Under the pieces are notes generated by a model that did not search any database, was not told where the DNA came from, and saw only the letters and a list, made by a program, of their open reading frames with translations. From an uncultured Lachnospiraceae bacterium (GTDB taxonomy: Bacteria; Bacillota; Clostridia; Lachnospirales; Lachnospiraceae): a stretch of 10,745 nucleotides of DNA. Below, in pieces: positions 1 to 6,921 of the stretch. A program made the translations under genes and the position numbers. Location: positions 1 through 10,745 of the forward strand of contig CAMWKA010000034.1 in NCBI GenBank assembly GCA_947174725.1. The letters are read 5' to 3'. The stretch's first letter is position 1. Every line of letters begins with the position of its first letter.

Positions 1-1019
1 CGGAACATGTGCCGGGAGGGTCTTCCGGCGGCTCGGCAGCGGCAGTTGCGGCGAAAGAATGTTTCTTTGCGCTGGGTTCCGATACCGGAGGGTCGATCCG
101 GCAGCCGGCTGCTTTCTGCGGCGTTGTCGGCTTAAAACCTACGTACGGAACAGTGTCGAGATATGGGTTGATTGCTTATGGGTCCTCACTGGATCAGATC
201 GGCCCCTTGTGTAAGGATGTGACGGATACGGCAGTTGTTCTGGAGACGATCGCAAAGGCAGATGAGAAGGATTCGACTTCCATTCTGCGTAATGATACGA
301 ATTTTACGTCTGCGCTCATAGAGGACGTGGAGGGGATCAGAATCGGGATTCCCAAGGATTATTTTGGCGAGGGTCTGGATCCTGAGGTCTCGGCAGCGGT
401 GAAAAAGGCGGCGGAGGATCTCAAAGCCCACGGCGCTATTGTAGAGGAATTTGACTTAAGCCTTGTGGATTATGCAATACCGGCATATTATACCATTGCC
501 GATGCAGAGGCAAGTTCCAATCTGGAGCGTTTTGACGGCGTCAAATATGGTTACCGTACCGGGGAATACGAAGGACTTCATAATATGTATAAAAAGACGC
601 GTTCCGAAGGTTTTGGCGAGGAAGTAAAGCGCCGTATCATGCTGGGTTCCTTTGTCCTGTCTTCCGGTTATTATGATGCGTATTATCTGAAAGCGCTGAA
701 AGTAAAAGCGCTGATCAAACAGGCGTTTGACGCGGCGTTTGAAAAGTATGACATTATTCTGGGACCCGTTGCCCCGACGACAGCCCCCAGACTGGGCGCC
801 AGTCTTTCCGATCCGCTCAAGATGTATCTTGGCGATATCTATACAATATCAGTCAATCTTGCAGGACTTCCGGGCATCAGCGTTCCCTGTGGCATGGATT
901 CCAAAGGGCTGTCCATCGGTTTGCAGATGATTGCGGACTGTTTCAATGAAAATGTGTTGATTCAGGCGGCGTACACATATGAAAAGATTCGAGAACAGCT
1001 TCAGGAAAGGCAGGGGTAA
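1..1019 (+). CDS. gatA: Glu-tRNA(Gln)/Asp-tRNA(Asn) amidotransferase subunit A, 5' end cut off by the window
   Basis: GatA is the amidase subunit of GatCAB. It hydrolyses glutamine and supplies ammonia to GatB, which converts mischarged Glu-tRNA(Gln) (or Asp-tRNA(Asn)) to the correct aminoacyl-tRNA in the cytoplasm. The reading frame is open from the window edge: Glu-His precede the GTG at 9, which is therefore an internal Val codon of the conserved [11 protein letters not shown] stretch and not a start. The amidase signature is clear. Counting that Val as residue 1, the cis-Ser is Ser5 (bases 21-23) and the acyl-enzyme Ser is Ser29 in [11 protein letters not shown] (bases 93-95), 24 residues apart as in the family. 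The catalytic Lys must lie upstream of the window. About 338 of a usual ~485-490 residues are present, and the C-terminal part is complete with a TAA stop. gatB follows after 5 bp, so the two are surely cotranscribed, and gatC is expected just upstream. No frameshift or missing residue is seen. Confidence 0.97.
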   Translation, partial: EHVPGGSSGGSAAAVAAKECFFALGSDTGGSIRQPAAFCGVVGLKPTYGTVSRYGLIAYGSSLDQIGPLCKDVTDTAVVLETIAKADEKDSTSILRNDTNFTSALIEDVEGIRIGIPKDYFGEGLDPEVSAAVKKAAEDLKAHGAIVEEFDLSLVDYAIPAYYTIADAEASSNLERFDGVKYGYRTGEYEGLHNMYKKTRSEGFGEEVKRRIMLGSFVLSSGYYDAYYLKALKVKALIKQAFDAAFEKYDIILGPVAPTTAPRLGASLSDPLKMYLGDIYTISVNLAGLPGISVPCGMDSKGLSIGLQMIADCFNENVLIQAAYTYEKIREQLQERQG

Positions 1020-1024
1020 TAGAT

Positions 1025-2470
1025 ATGGCAAAAGAATATGAAACAGTCATAGGTTTGGAAGTTCATGTAGAGCTTGCTACAAAGACAAAGATCTTCTGTG
1101 GTTGTTCGACCCGGTTTGGCGGAGAGCCGAATACCCATACCTGTCCTGTTTGTACCGGTATGCCGGGTTCCCTTCCGGTGCTCAATAAACAGGTGGTAGA
1201 ATATGCGGCAGCGGTGGGACTGGCGACAAACTGTGATATTACAAGACACTGTAAATTTGACCGGAAAAACTATTTTTATCCGGACAATCCGCAGAACTAT
1301 CAGATATCGCAGCTCTATCTGCCGATCTGTCGTAACGGATATGTGGAGATCGAGACAAAAGATGCGGATCAGAATGTTGTCACAAAGAAAGTCGGTATTC
1401 ACGAGATCCATATGGAGGAGGACGCGGGCAAGCTGATCCATGATGAGTGGGGCGACTGCAGTCTTGTAGATTATAATCGTTCCGGCGTTCCGCTGATCGA
1501 GATCGTGTCAGAACCGGATATGCGCAGCGCGGATGAAGTAATCGCGTATCTGGAAAAGCTGCGTATGATCATCCAGTATCTTGGCGCGTCCGATTGTAAA
1601 CTACAGGAGGGCTCCATGCGTGCGGATGTGAACCTTTCCGTGCGGGAGATTGGTTCTGGGCAGTTTGGTACCAGAACGGAGATGAAGAATCTGAATTCCT
1701 TTACCTCGATTACCCATGCCATTGAAGGGGAGAAGAACCGTCAGATCGATCTTCTGGAAGCAGGAGAAAAGGTAGTGCAGGAGACAAGACGCTGGGATGA
1801 TGTGAAGATGGAATCCTATGCTATGCGAAGTAAGGAGGATGCGCAGGATTACCGTTATTTCCCGGACCCGGACCTGATTCCCGTGGAGATTTCCGAAGAG
1901 TGGCTTGACGAGCTTCGGGCAAAGCAGCCGGAATTCAGACCGGAGAAGATAGAGCGTTATAAAAGAGAATACGGGATTCCGGAATATGATATCGAGATCA
2001 TTACCGGAACGAAGCGGATGGCGGATATTTTTGAGGAAGCGACGGCGCTCTGCGGACAGCCCAAGAAGGTTTCCAACTGGCTGATGGTGGAGACGATGCG
2101 TCTCTTGAAGGAAAATAATATGGATGCGGATCAGATCCGCTTTGCACCGGAACATCTGGCAAAGCTGATTCAGATCGTGGATCAGAAGATTATCAACCAG
2201 ACTACCGCGAAGGAAATCTTTGAGGTGATGTTTGCGGAGGATATTGATCCGGAAAAGTACGTAGAAGAACATGGTTTAAAACAGGTCAGCGACGAGGGAG
2301 CGCTTCGTAAGACGGTGGAGGAAGTCATTGCCGCCAATCCACAGTCGGTAGCGGATTACCGGGCAGGGAAAGAAAAGGCGATTGGTTTTCTGGTTGGACA
2401 GACCATGAAAATCATGAAAGGAAAAGCCGATCCCGGAACTGTTAATAAACTGTTGAAAGAACTTCTGTAA
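1025..2470 (+). CDS. gatB: Glu-tRNA(Gln)/Asp-tRNA(Asn) amidotransferase subunit B
   Basis: GatB is the tRNA-binding kinase subunit of GatCAB. It phosphorylates the misacylated Glu or Asp side chain with ATP, and the activated ester is then amidated with ammonia channelled from GatA. The 481-residue length is normal for the family (~475-480). The N-terminal cradle domain opens with YETVIGLEVHVEL. It contains a CxC...CxxC set (Cys25, Cys27, Cys40, Cys43), the four-Cys arrangement that binds zinc in part of the family. The GatB family signature LVDYNRSGVPLIEI lies at about residues 147-160, and the ETRRWDD and DYRYFPDPDL blocks follow. The helical tail domain that recognises the tRNA elbow (YqeY-like) fills the last ~150 residues and ends in a typical GTVNKLLKELL. 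The ATG at 1025 has an AGGGG at 1012-1016 inside the end of gatA, 8 nt upstream. No convincing terminator follows the TAA stop; only an AT-only 6-bp stem is present near 2481-2495. Confidence 0.98.
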   Translation: MAKEYETVIGLEVHVELATKTKIFCGCSTRFGGEPNTHTCPVCTGMPGSLPVLNKQVVEYAAAVGLATNCDITRHCKFDRKNYFYPDNPQNYQISQLYLPICRNGYVEIETKDADQNVVTKKVGIHEIHMEEDAGKLIHDEWGDCSLVDYNRSGVPLIEIVSEPDMRSADEVIAYLEKLRMIIQYLGASDCKLQEGSMRADVNLSVREIGSGQFGTRTEMKNLNSFTSITHAIEGEKNRQIDLLEAGEKVVQETRRWDDVKMESYAMRSKEDAQDYRYFPDPDLIPVEISEEWLDELRAKQPEFRPEKIERYKREYGIPEYDIEIITGTKRMADIFEEATALCGQPKKVSNWLMVETMRLLKENNMDADQIRFAPEHLAKLIQIVDQKIINQTTAKEIFEVMFAEDIDPEKYVEEHGLKQVSDEGALRKTVEEVIAANPQSVADYRAGKEKAIGFLVGQTMKIMKGKADPGTVNKLLKELL

Positions 2471-2506
2471 AAAAGTCAAAATTTTTATCAAAAATAAATA
2501 AATTAC

Positions 2507-2535
2507 TTGCAGTTACCCCTTGTTATTGATACAAT
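2507..2535 (+). promoter_or_regulatory. Sigma-A type promoter for the sigma-like gene (and probably addBA)
   Basis: TTGCAG (2507-2512) and TACAAT (2530-2535) are separated by exactly 17 bp, each one mismatch from the TTGACA/TATAAT consensus. They sit in the AT-rich gap that begins at 2471. Transcription would start near 2542, giving a leader of about 28 nt before the TTG start codon at 2570. This is a visual match, and no start site has been mapped. It separates the downstream unit from gatAB, although read-through from gatB is possible because no strong terminator is visible. Confidence 0.7.
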
Positions 2536-2556
2536 AATGATATAAGTTTCAATAAT

Positions 2557-2562
2557 AGGGGG
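2557..2562 (+). promoter_or_regulatory. Ribosome binding site selecting a TTG start
   Basis: AGGGGG lies 7 nt before the TTG at 2570-2572. No in-frame ATG or GTG has comparable spacing to a Shine-Dalgarno, so this site decides the start of the sigma-like gene. Confidence 0.75.
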
Positions 2563-2569
2563 TAGTTTA

Positions 2570-3259
2570 TTGAATACAACTTATGAACTGGTGAAATCGG
2601 CAAAATATTTTATGCAGGGACACTCGGATGATTTCTGGAGAATCTATGAGATGTCTGTAGACGATATGTACTATCAGATGCATTTTATTGTCTGCAACGA
2701 CCAGCAGACAGATGCCTTGCTGGAAAAATTGTATATTTATTTTGCTCAGAACGCGTTCCTGTTGGATGATCCCAATGAGTTTGCGATATGGATGAACGAA
2801 ACGGTATCCCAATTCACTGCGGACTGGCTGGCTGCGAACAGGCAGGATATGCTTGCGGCAGAAGAGGCGGGCGCGTATGAGATCCCGATTGGTGCAGATG
2901 CTTATCTTCCGGGCAATGAGATCGATGATTTAGAATATATCCGCACGCTGGAGAATTATATCTGCAATCTTCCCGAGATTCACAGGCAGACGGCACTGGC
3001 ATTTTATTTTGACAATCTTCCGATGGAGAAGCTGGTGGAGATCCTTCATCTGGATGCGTTTAAGATCAAAAAAAGGATCGGATATATTGAAAAGGTTTTG
3101 AATCAGCAGATGAGGATGTATTGCAAGGATCGTGGATATTCCATGCCATATGTTGATTCACAGAAGATCCTGCGGGCACTGGCGGAGCTTGGAAAGATGT
3201 ATCGTTATCCGGAAGCAGAGAAGCTGTTCAATCAGATCCGTATCAAGGCGATCCATTAA
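2570..3259 (+). CDS. Diverged ECF-like sigma-70 family protein, function unknown
   Basis: This 229-residue acidic, soluble protein has no signal peptide or membrane segment. I do not recognise it as a named gene, but its layout matches a small two-domain sigma factor. Residues ~20-92 (FWRIYEMSVDDMYYQMHFIV, then DALLEKLYIYFAQN, then a Trp-rich helix ending ADWLAANRQ) resemble region 2. An acidic linker of ~35 residues follows. Residues ~127-181 resemble region 4: LPEIHRQTALAFYF leads into a helix-turn-helix, LPMEKLVEILHLDAFKIKKRI, like the LSYEEIAEILGISVGTVKSRL pattern of sigma-4. A further ~45 residues (185-229) extend past the usual end. Region 2 lacks the run of basic residues that normally melts and binds the -10 element, so it may be a weak, partnered or non-promoter-binding derivative. 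It starts with TTG behind AGGGGG, has its own promoter, and lies 107 bp ahead of addB in the same orientation. That suggests cotranscription, not shared function. No anti-sigma gene is adjacent. Confidence 0.72.
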   Translation: MNTTYELVKSAKYFMQGHSDDFWRIYEMSVDDMYYQMHFIVCNDQQTDALLEKLYIYFAQNAFLLDDPNEFAIWMNETVSQFTADWLAANRQDMLAAEEAGAYEIPIGADAYLPGNEIDDLEYIRTLENYICNLPEIHRQTALAFYFDNLPMEKLVEILHLDAFKIKKRIGYIEKVLNQQMRMYCKDRGYSMPYVDSQKILRALAELGKMYRYPEAEKLFNQIRIKAIH

Positions 3260-3283
3260 GGAAACGCTGATGGTAGTGTTTCC
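3260..3283 (+). other. Hairpin immediately after the sigma-like gene
   Basis: GGAAACGCT (3260-3268) pairs with AGTGTTTCC (3275-3283) around a 6-nt loop, GATGGT. The stem is 9 bp with one G-U wobble. It begins on the base after the TAA stop. No T-run follows, so it is not a standard intrinsic terminator; it could protect the 3' end of the message or form part of an attenuator with the next hairpin. Confidence 0.55.
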
Positions 3284-3303
3284 TGCGTCGGATTTGCGCT
3301 ATT

Positions 3304-3332
3304 AAGCGTCACCATTGCGTGGCGCTTTCATT
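3304..3332 (+). terminator. Terminator-like hairpin between the sigma-like gene and addB
   Basis: AAGCGTCAC (3304-3312) pairs with GTGGCGCTT (3319-3327) across the 6-nt loop CATTGC. The 9-bp stem has one U-G wobble. TTTCATT follows, counting the last stem base, so the U-tract is short and interrupted. It would probably act as a leaky terminator or attenuator that lowers addBA expression relative to the upstream gene. A GTG at 3319 that could extend addB lies inside the 3' arm, which argues against that start. Confidence 0.5.
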
Positions 3333-3333
3333 A

Positions 3334-3339
3334 TATAAT
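3334..3339 (+). promoter_or_regulatory. Possible -10 box of an internal promoter for addB
   Basis: A perfect TATAAT stands 27 bp before the addB start codon, right after the hairpin tail. The expected -35 position at 16-18 bp spacing holds only ACCATT-like sequence, and there is no TG extension, so the promoter is uncertain. If active it would give a leader of about 20 nt that still includes the addB Shine-Dalgarno. Confidence 0.3.
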
Positions 3340-3354
3340 CAATGTTATGTATTT

Positions 3355-3360
3355 GGAGGA
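3355..3360 (+). promoter_or_regulatory. Ribosome binding site fixing the addB GTG start
   Basis: GGAGGA sits with 7 nt between GGAGG and the GTG at 3367. The frame is open upstream to a GTG at 3319, but that codon lacks a Shine-Dalgarno and lies in a hairpin stem. The AddB family begins just before the Walker A loop, as this start does. Confidence 0.85.
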
Positions 3361-3366
3361 AAGAAC

Positions 3367-6300
3367 GTGTCATTGAGATTTTATATCGGCAGTTCCGGCG
3401 CGGGAAAGAGCAGCCGTCTGCAGGAAGATATTATAGAGCGTTCAATGAAAGAGCCGGAGAGGCATTTTTTTGTATTGGTTCCTGATCAATATACCATGCA
3501 GACACAGAAGGAGATGATAGAACGTCATCCGCTGCGTGGATTTATGAATATAGAGATCTTCAGTTTTGGAAGGTTGGCGCATTATATCTTTGAGGAAGTG
3601 GGGCAGCCGGAACGTCTGACGCTGGATGACACCGGAAAAAATCTGATTCTGAGAAAGCTGGCATCCGAAATGGCGGATGAGCTTCCGGCGATCGGAAGAT
3701 ATCTGAAAAAGACAGGCTATGTTCATGAGGTAAAATCAGTCATTTCCGAATTTATGCAGTATGGTCTGGATGTGGACAAGGTGGACAAACTCTGCGCGAC
3801 GGTAAAGGATAAGCCTGTGCTCAAGGGAAAACTTCAGGACATCAACAGGCTTTATGAAAGCTTTTTGAAGTATTTGGGAGAAAAGTATATCACCACAGAA
3901 GAGACGATGGATCTTTTGGCCGGATTATTGGAAAAATCAGAATTGATCAGGGGAAGTATCGTGGCGCTGGATGGATTTACCGGATTTACGCCGGTGCAGA
4001 ACCATGTTATCAGCAGGCTTTTAACATTGTGCGAGGAAGTAATCCTGACGGTCACGCTGCCTGCGGAAGATTCAGAACAGCTAAAGCAACCCGGGCAGCT
4101 GAAGCAACCCGGGCAGGATTCCACACTCTTTGCCTTGAGTAAAAAAACGATTGTTACGATGAACAGACTGGCGAAAGAGATGGATGTGCCAAGGGGAGAG
4201 GATGTTCTGTTAAAAGGCGCTCCGGTGATCCGTTACCGGACGCAGCCGGCGCTGGCTCATCTGGAACAGCACCTGTTCCGGGCAGGAGCGGGGATCTATC
4301 AGGAACAGGCGGATGGGATACATATTTATTCCGCAATATCGCCGAGGGAAGAACTCAGGAAGACTTTTGTCAGGATCCGCCGGCTGATTCAGGAAAAAAA
4401 GTATGCGTATAGGGATATTGCCATTGTCACGGGGGATTTGGAGCGTTATGCTTCATATGCGGCAGAAATGTCAGAACGGTATGATGTTCCGATTTTTTTA
4501 GATAACAACAGAAAATTGGGATTAAATCCCTTTACAGAGTATGTGAAAAGCGGTCTCAGGGTGATCCGTAATAATTTTTCCTATGAAAGTGTGGTACATT
4601 TTTTGAAATGCGGATTTACCGGACTCTCGGAGGAGGAAATCGACAGGCTGGAAAATTATATGTTGGCGCTGAAGATCCGTGGAGAGAAAATGTGGAGCCG
4701 GGCGTTCGTGCGGTGTCCGGCATATATGAGGCGGCAGACGCAGGACCCGCCACAGACACAGGATCCACAGCAGACACAGGCTCTGCCAGATCCGCTGCAG
4801 CAGATCAATCAGACAAGGGAGGCGCTGATGGAGCTGCTGGGACCTTTATTGCCGTTAAAGAAAGGGGGACCGGCGGAAGAAATGGTAAAGATCCTTTACC
4901 ATTTTATTGCGGATCATAATATTTATGATAAACTGCAGGAGTATGTCAGGTATTTTAAAGATCAGGAAGATTTTGCCAGAGCGGGAGAGTATGATCAGAT
5001 CTATGGATATCTGATGCAGCTTTTGGAGCAGATGGCTTCTTTGCTGGAAGGTGAGAAACTGTCATTAGAGGAGTTTATAGAGATCCTGGAGGCGGGTATT
5101 TTGGAACTTCAGGTGGGGATCCTGCCACAGGATACGGATCGTGTGGTGATGGGGGATATCGAACGAACCAGATTGAAACAGGTGAAAGCGCTCTTTTTTG
5201 TGGGTGTAAATGAAGGAATCATACCAAAACATAATACGGGCGGGGGCATGATCTCCGATATGGATCGGGAGGCGATAGCGGAAGCGGGATATGAACTTAG
5301 TCCTACGCCAAGGCAGAAGATGTATACGCAAAGGTTGTATCTGTACATGAATATGACAAAGCCTTCAGAGCAGCTGTGGATCTCCTATGCGCAGGTGGAC
5401 GCAGAGGGAAAGTCCCTCAGACCGTCTTATCTGGTAGGAATGATCCGTAAGATGTTTCCGAAGCCGGAGACGTCCGGTGCTGATGGGCAGCCGGATAGGA
5501 AAACATCGGAAACCGGTGGGGAGTCTGCTGCAGGTATGACGTCGGTTATGGATGAGATCGTGGCGTTGAAGGACAGTAGGGATCATTTCGCGCATCTTTT
5601 CCGGGAGTATGCCGGACAGACGCTTCGGAGGGAAATGCTGCCGCTGTTTGCGGCGTTATATAAGGAGTATGAAAAGCGGGATGCGGCAACGCTTTCCATG
5701 ATCAGGGACGCGGCATTTTACCGCTATTCTCCGGAAAAGCTAGACCGTGGTGTCGTCAGGGCTTTGTATGGCGTCGTGTTGGAGAACAGTATCAGCAGGA
5801 TGGAAGCATATGCCCGCTGCGCTTACGCGCATTTTCTGCAGTATGGTATGCAGTTAAAGGAGCGGGAAGATTATTCCTTTGGAAATATGGATATGGGAAA
5901 CTTTTTTCATCAGGCTCTGGAACAGTTTGGACATCAGTTGAAAGAACAGGGACTGTTATGGACGGATTTTACGAAGGAACAGGCGGAGGAGATCCTCGAC
6001 AATATTTTAAATAATATTGCCGTGGCCTATGGAGAGAGCGTGATCTATCAGGACGAAAGGACGGCTTACCGGTTGACACAGATCCGCAGGATCCTGCTTC
6101 GCACGGTACAGAATCTTCAGTATCAGCTGAAAAAAGGAAGCTTTGTGCCACAGGAGCTGGAGTACAGTTTTCGTAAGGAGGTATCCGTAGATCGGGTAAA
6201 GCTGGGATTGACCGATGAGGAAAGACTGATGCTTACCGGAAAAATCGACCGTTATGATGTCTTTGAGAAGGACAATCTGCTTTACGTGAAAGTGATCGAT

Positions 6301-6906
6301 TATAAATCAAGGGATAAAAAGATAGATCTTGTCCAGATGTATTACGGACTGCAGCTGCAGCTTGCCGTATATCTGGAACAGGCGGTAGAGCGTGTAAAGC
6401 AAAAAAATCAGGGCAGGCAGGTCATTCCGGCAGCATTATTTTATTATCCGGTGACAGATCCGATCATGGTGCAGGAAAATGCCAATGTATCCCAGGAGGA
6501 ATGGGAGCGGTGGATGCATGAAAAACTGCGTGTGTCAGGTTATTTTGTGGAGGATGAGGAGGTTATCAAAGGGTTGGATCGGGCCTATATTGATGTTTCC
6601 GACGTCATCCGGCTGGAAAAGAAAAAGGACGGCAGCTATACGGCAGCGTCTCAGGTCATCCCAAAGGATACCCTGAAGCTGCTTAGCGATTATGCGGATC
6701 ATATGATCCGCAGGATCGGAAGCGAGATACTGCAGGGGGAGCGGAATGCCCGTCCGTGCGGCGATACTGCCTGCAGTTATTGTTCCTACCGGGAAGTATG
6801 CTGCTTTGATAGACGGCTGCCCGGATTTGAATGTCGGGATATGGATATGAGCGAGACGGAGGCAATGGAGAAGATAGCGGAGGAACTGAAGGATTCGCGG
6901 AAGTGA
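3367..6906 (+). CDS. addB: ATP-dependent helicase/nuclease subunit B
   Basis: AddB pairs with AddA to resect double-strand breaks. Its nuclease cuts the 5'-ended strand, and its inactivated helicase fold is the part that reads Chi in B. subtilis. From the GTG start the protein has 1179 residues, close to B. subtilis AddB (~1166). Walker A GSSGAGKS is at 8-15. The region comparable to the Chi-reading site has VPDQYTMQ (38-45) and FSFGRLAH (65-72). The C-terminal RecB-type nuclease has GNFFHQALE, Asp961 and the VIDYKS motif (Asp978, Lys980). Four Cys (818, 1136, 1139, 1145) have the spacing of the AddB iron-sulfur cluster (B. subtilis 801, 1121, 1124, 1130, from memory). Oddities are two hexapeptide tandem repeats (residues 238-249 and 457-474) and a Gly/Ser/Glu-rich insert at ~699-725; they are in frame and probably surface loops. 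addA follows after 15 bp, the normal addBA order. Confidence 0.96.
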   Translation: MSLRFYIGSSGAGKSSRLQEDIIERSMKEPERHFFVLVPDQYTMQTQKEMIERHPLRGFMNIEIFSFGRLAHYIFEEVGQPERLTLDDTGKNLILRKLASEMADELPAIGRYLKKTGYVHEVKSVISEFMQYGLDVDKVDKLCATVKDKPVLKGKLQDINRLYESFLKYLGEKYITTEETMDLLAGLLEKSELIRGSIVALDGFTGFTPVQNHVISRLLTLCEEVILTVTLPAEDSEQLKQPGQLKQPGQDSTLFALSKKTIVTMNRLAKEMDVPRGEDVLLKGAPVIRYRTQPALAHLEQHLFRAGAGIYQEQADGIHIYSAISPREELRKTFVRIRRLIQEKKYAYRDIAIVTGDLERYASYAAEMSERYDVPIFLDNNRKLGLNPFTEYVKSGLRVIRNNFSYESVVHFLKCGFTGLSEEEIDRLENYMLALKIRGEKMWSRAFVRCPAYMRRQTQDPPQTQDPQQTQALPDPLQQINQTREALMELLGPLLPLKKGGPAEEMVKILYHFIADHNIYDKLQEYVRYFKDQEDFARAGEYDQIYGYLMQLLEQMASLLEGEKLSLEEFIEILEAGILELQVGILPQDTDRVVMGDIERTRLKQVKALFFVGVNEGIIPKHNTGGGMISDMDREAIAEAGYELSPTPRQKMYTQRLYLYMNMTKPSEQLWISYAQVDAEGKSLRPSYLVGMIRKMFPKPETSGADGQPDRKTSETGGESAAGMTSVMDEIVALKDSRDHFAHLFREYAGQTLRREMLPLFAALYKEYEKRDAATLSMIRDAAFYRYSPEKLDRGVVRALYGVVLENSISRMEAYARCAYAHFLQYGMQLKEREDYSFGNMDMGNFFHQALEQFGHQLKEQGLLWTDFTKEQAEEILDNILNNIAVAYGESVIYQDERTAYRLTQIRRILLRTVQNLQYQLKKGSFVPQELEYSFRKEVSVDRVKLGLTDEERLMLTGKIDRYDVFEKDNLLYVKVIDYKSRDKKIDLVQMYYGLQLQLAVYLEQAVERVKQKNQGRQVIPAALFYYPVTDPIMVQENANVSQEEWERWMHEKLRVSGYFVEDEEVIKGLDRAYIDVSDVIRLEKKKDGSYTAASQVIPKDTLKLLSDYADHMIRRIGSEILQGERNARPCGDTACSYCSYREVCCFDRRLPGFECRDMDMSETEAMEKIAEELKDSRK
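4078..4113 (+). repeat. 18-bp tandem duplication inside addB
   Basis: Two adjacent 18-bp units (4078-4095 and 4096-4113) differ at a single base (A versus G at the sixth position) and encode QLKQPG twice, residues 238-249 of AddB. The duplication keeps the frame and looks recent because the copies are nearly identical. It probably lengthens a surface loop. Confidence 0.9.
4735..4788 (+). repeat. Three imperfect 18-bp tandem repeats inside addB
   Basis: Three 18-bp units (4735-4752, 4753-4770, 4771-4788) encode QTQDPP, QTQDPQ and QTQALP, residues 457-474 of AddB. The copies have diverged, so the array is probably older than the one at 4078. The Gln/Pro/Thr composition suggests a flexible linker. 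Confidence 0.85.
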
Positions 6907-6921
6907 AAGAAAGGAAAAAAC

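Noticed and set aside
9..11. GTG at 9 as a true start of gatA
   Set aside because: The frame is open to the window edge and the codon is the Val of the conserved amidase signature region, so the gene begins outside the window.
1601..2272. 223-codon open frame on the - strand opposite gatB
   Set aside because: It is antisense to a well-conserved gene and its translation has no recognisable domain pattern; it is a coding shadow.
2481..2495. ATTTTT/AAAAAT inverted repeat as a gatB terminator
   Set aside because: The stem is only 6 A-T pairs with a 3-nt loop and no proper U-tract, too weak to call a terminator.
3319..3366. Upstream GTG at 3319 as the addB start, adding 16 residues
   Set aside because: It has no ribosome binding site, lies in the 3' arm of a hairpin, and the added residues are outside the family's usual N-terminus. 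The GTG at 3367 has GGAGGA at ideal spacing.
4608..4919. 103-codon + strand frame inside addB
   Set aside because: It is out of frame with addB, and its Gly/Ala/Asp-rich product partly reflects the 18-bp repeats read in another frame.
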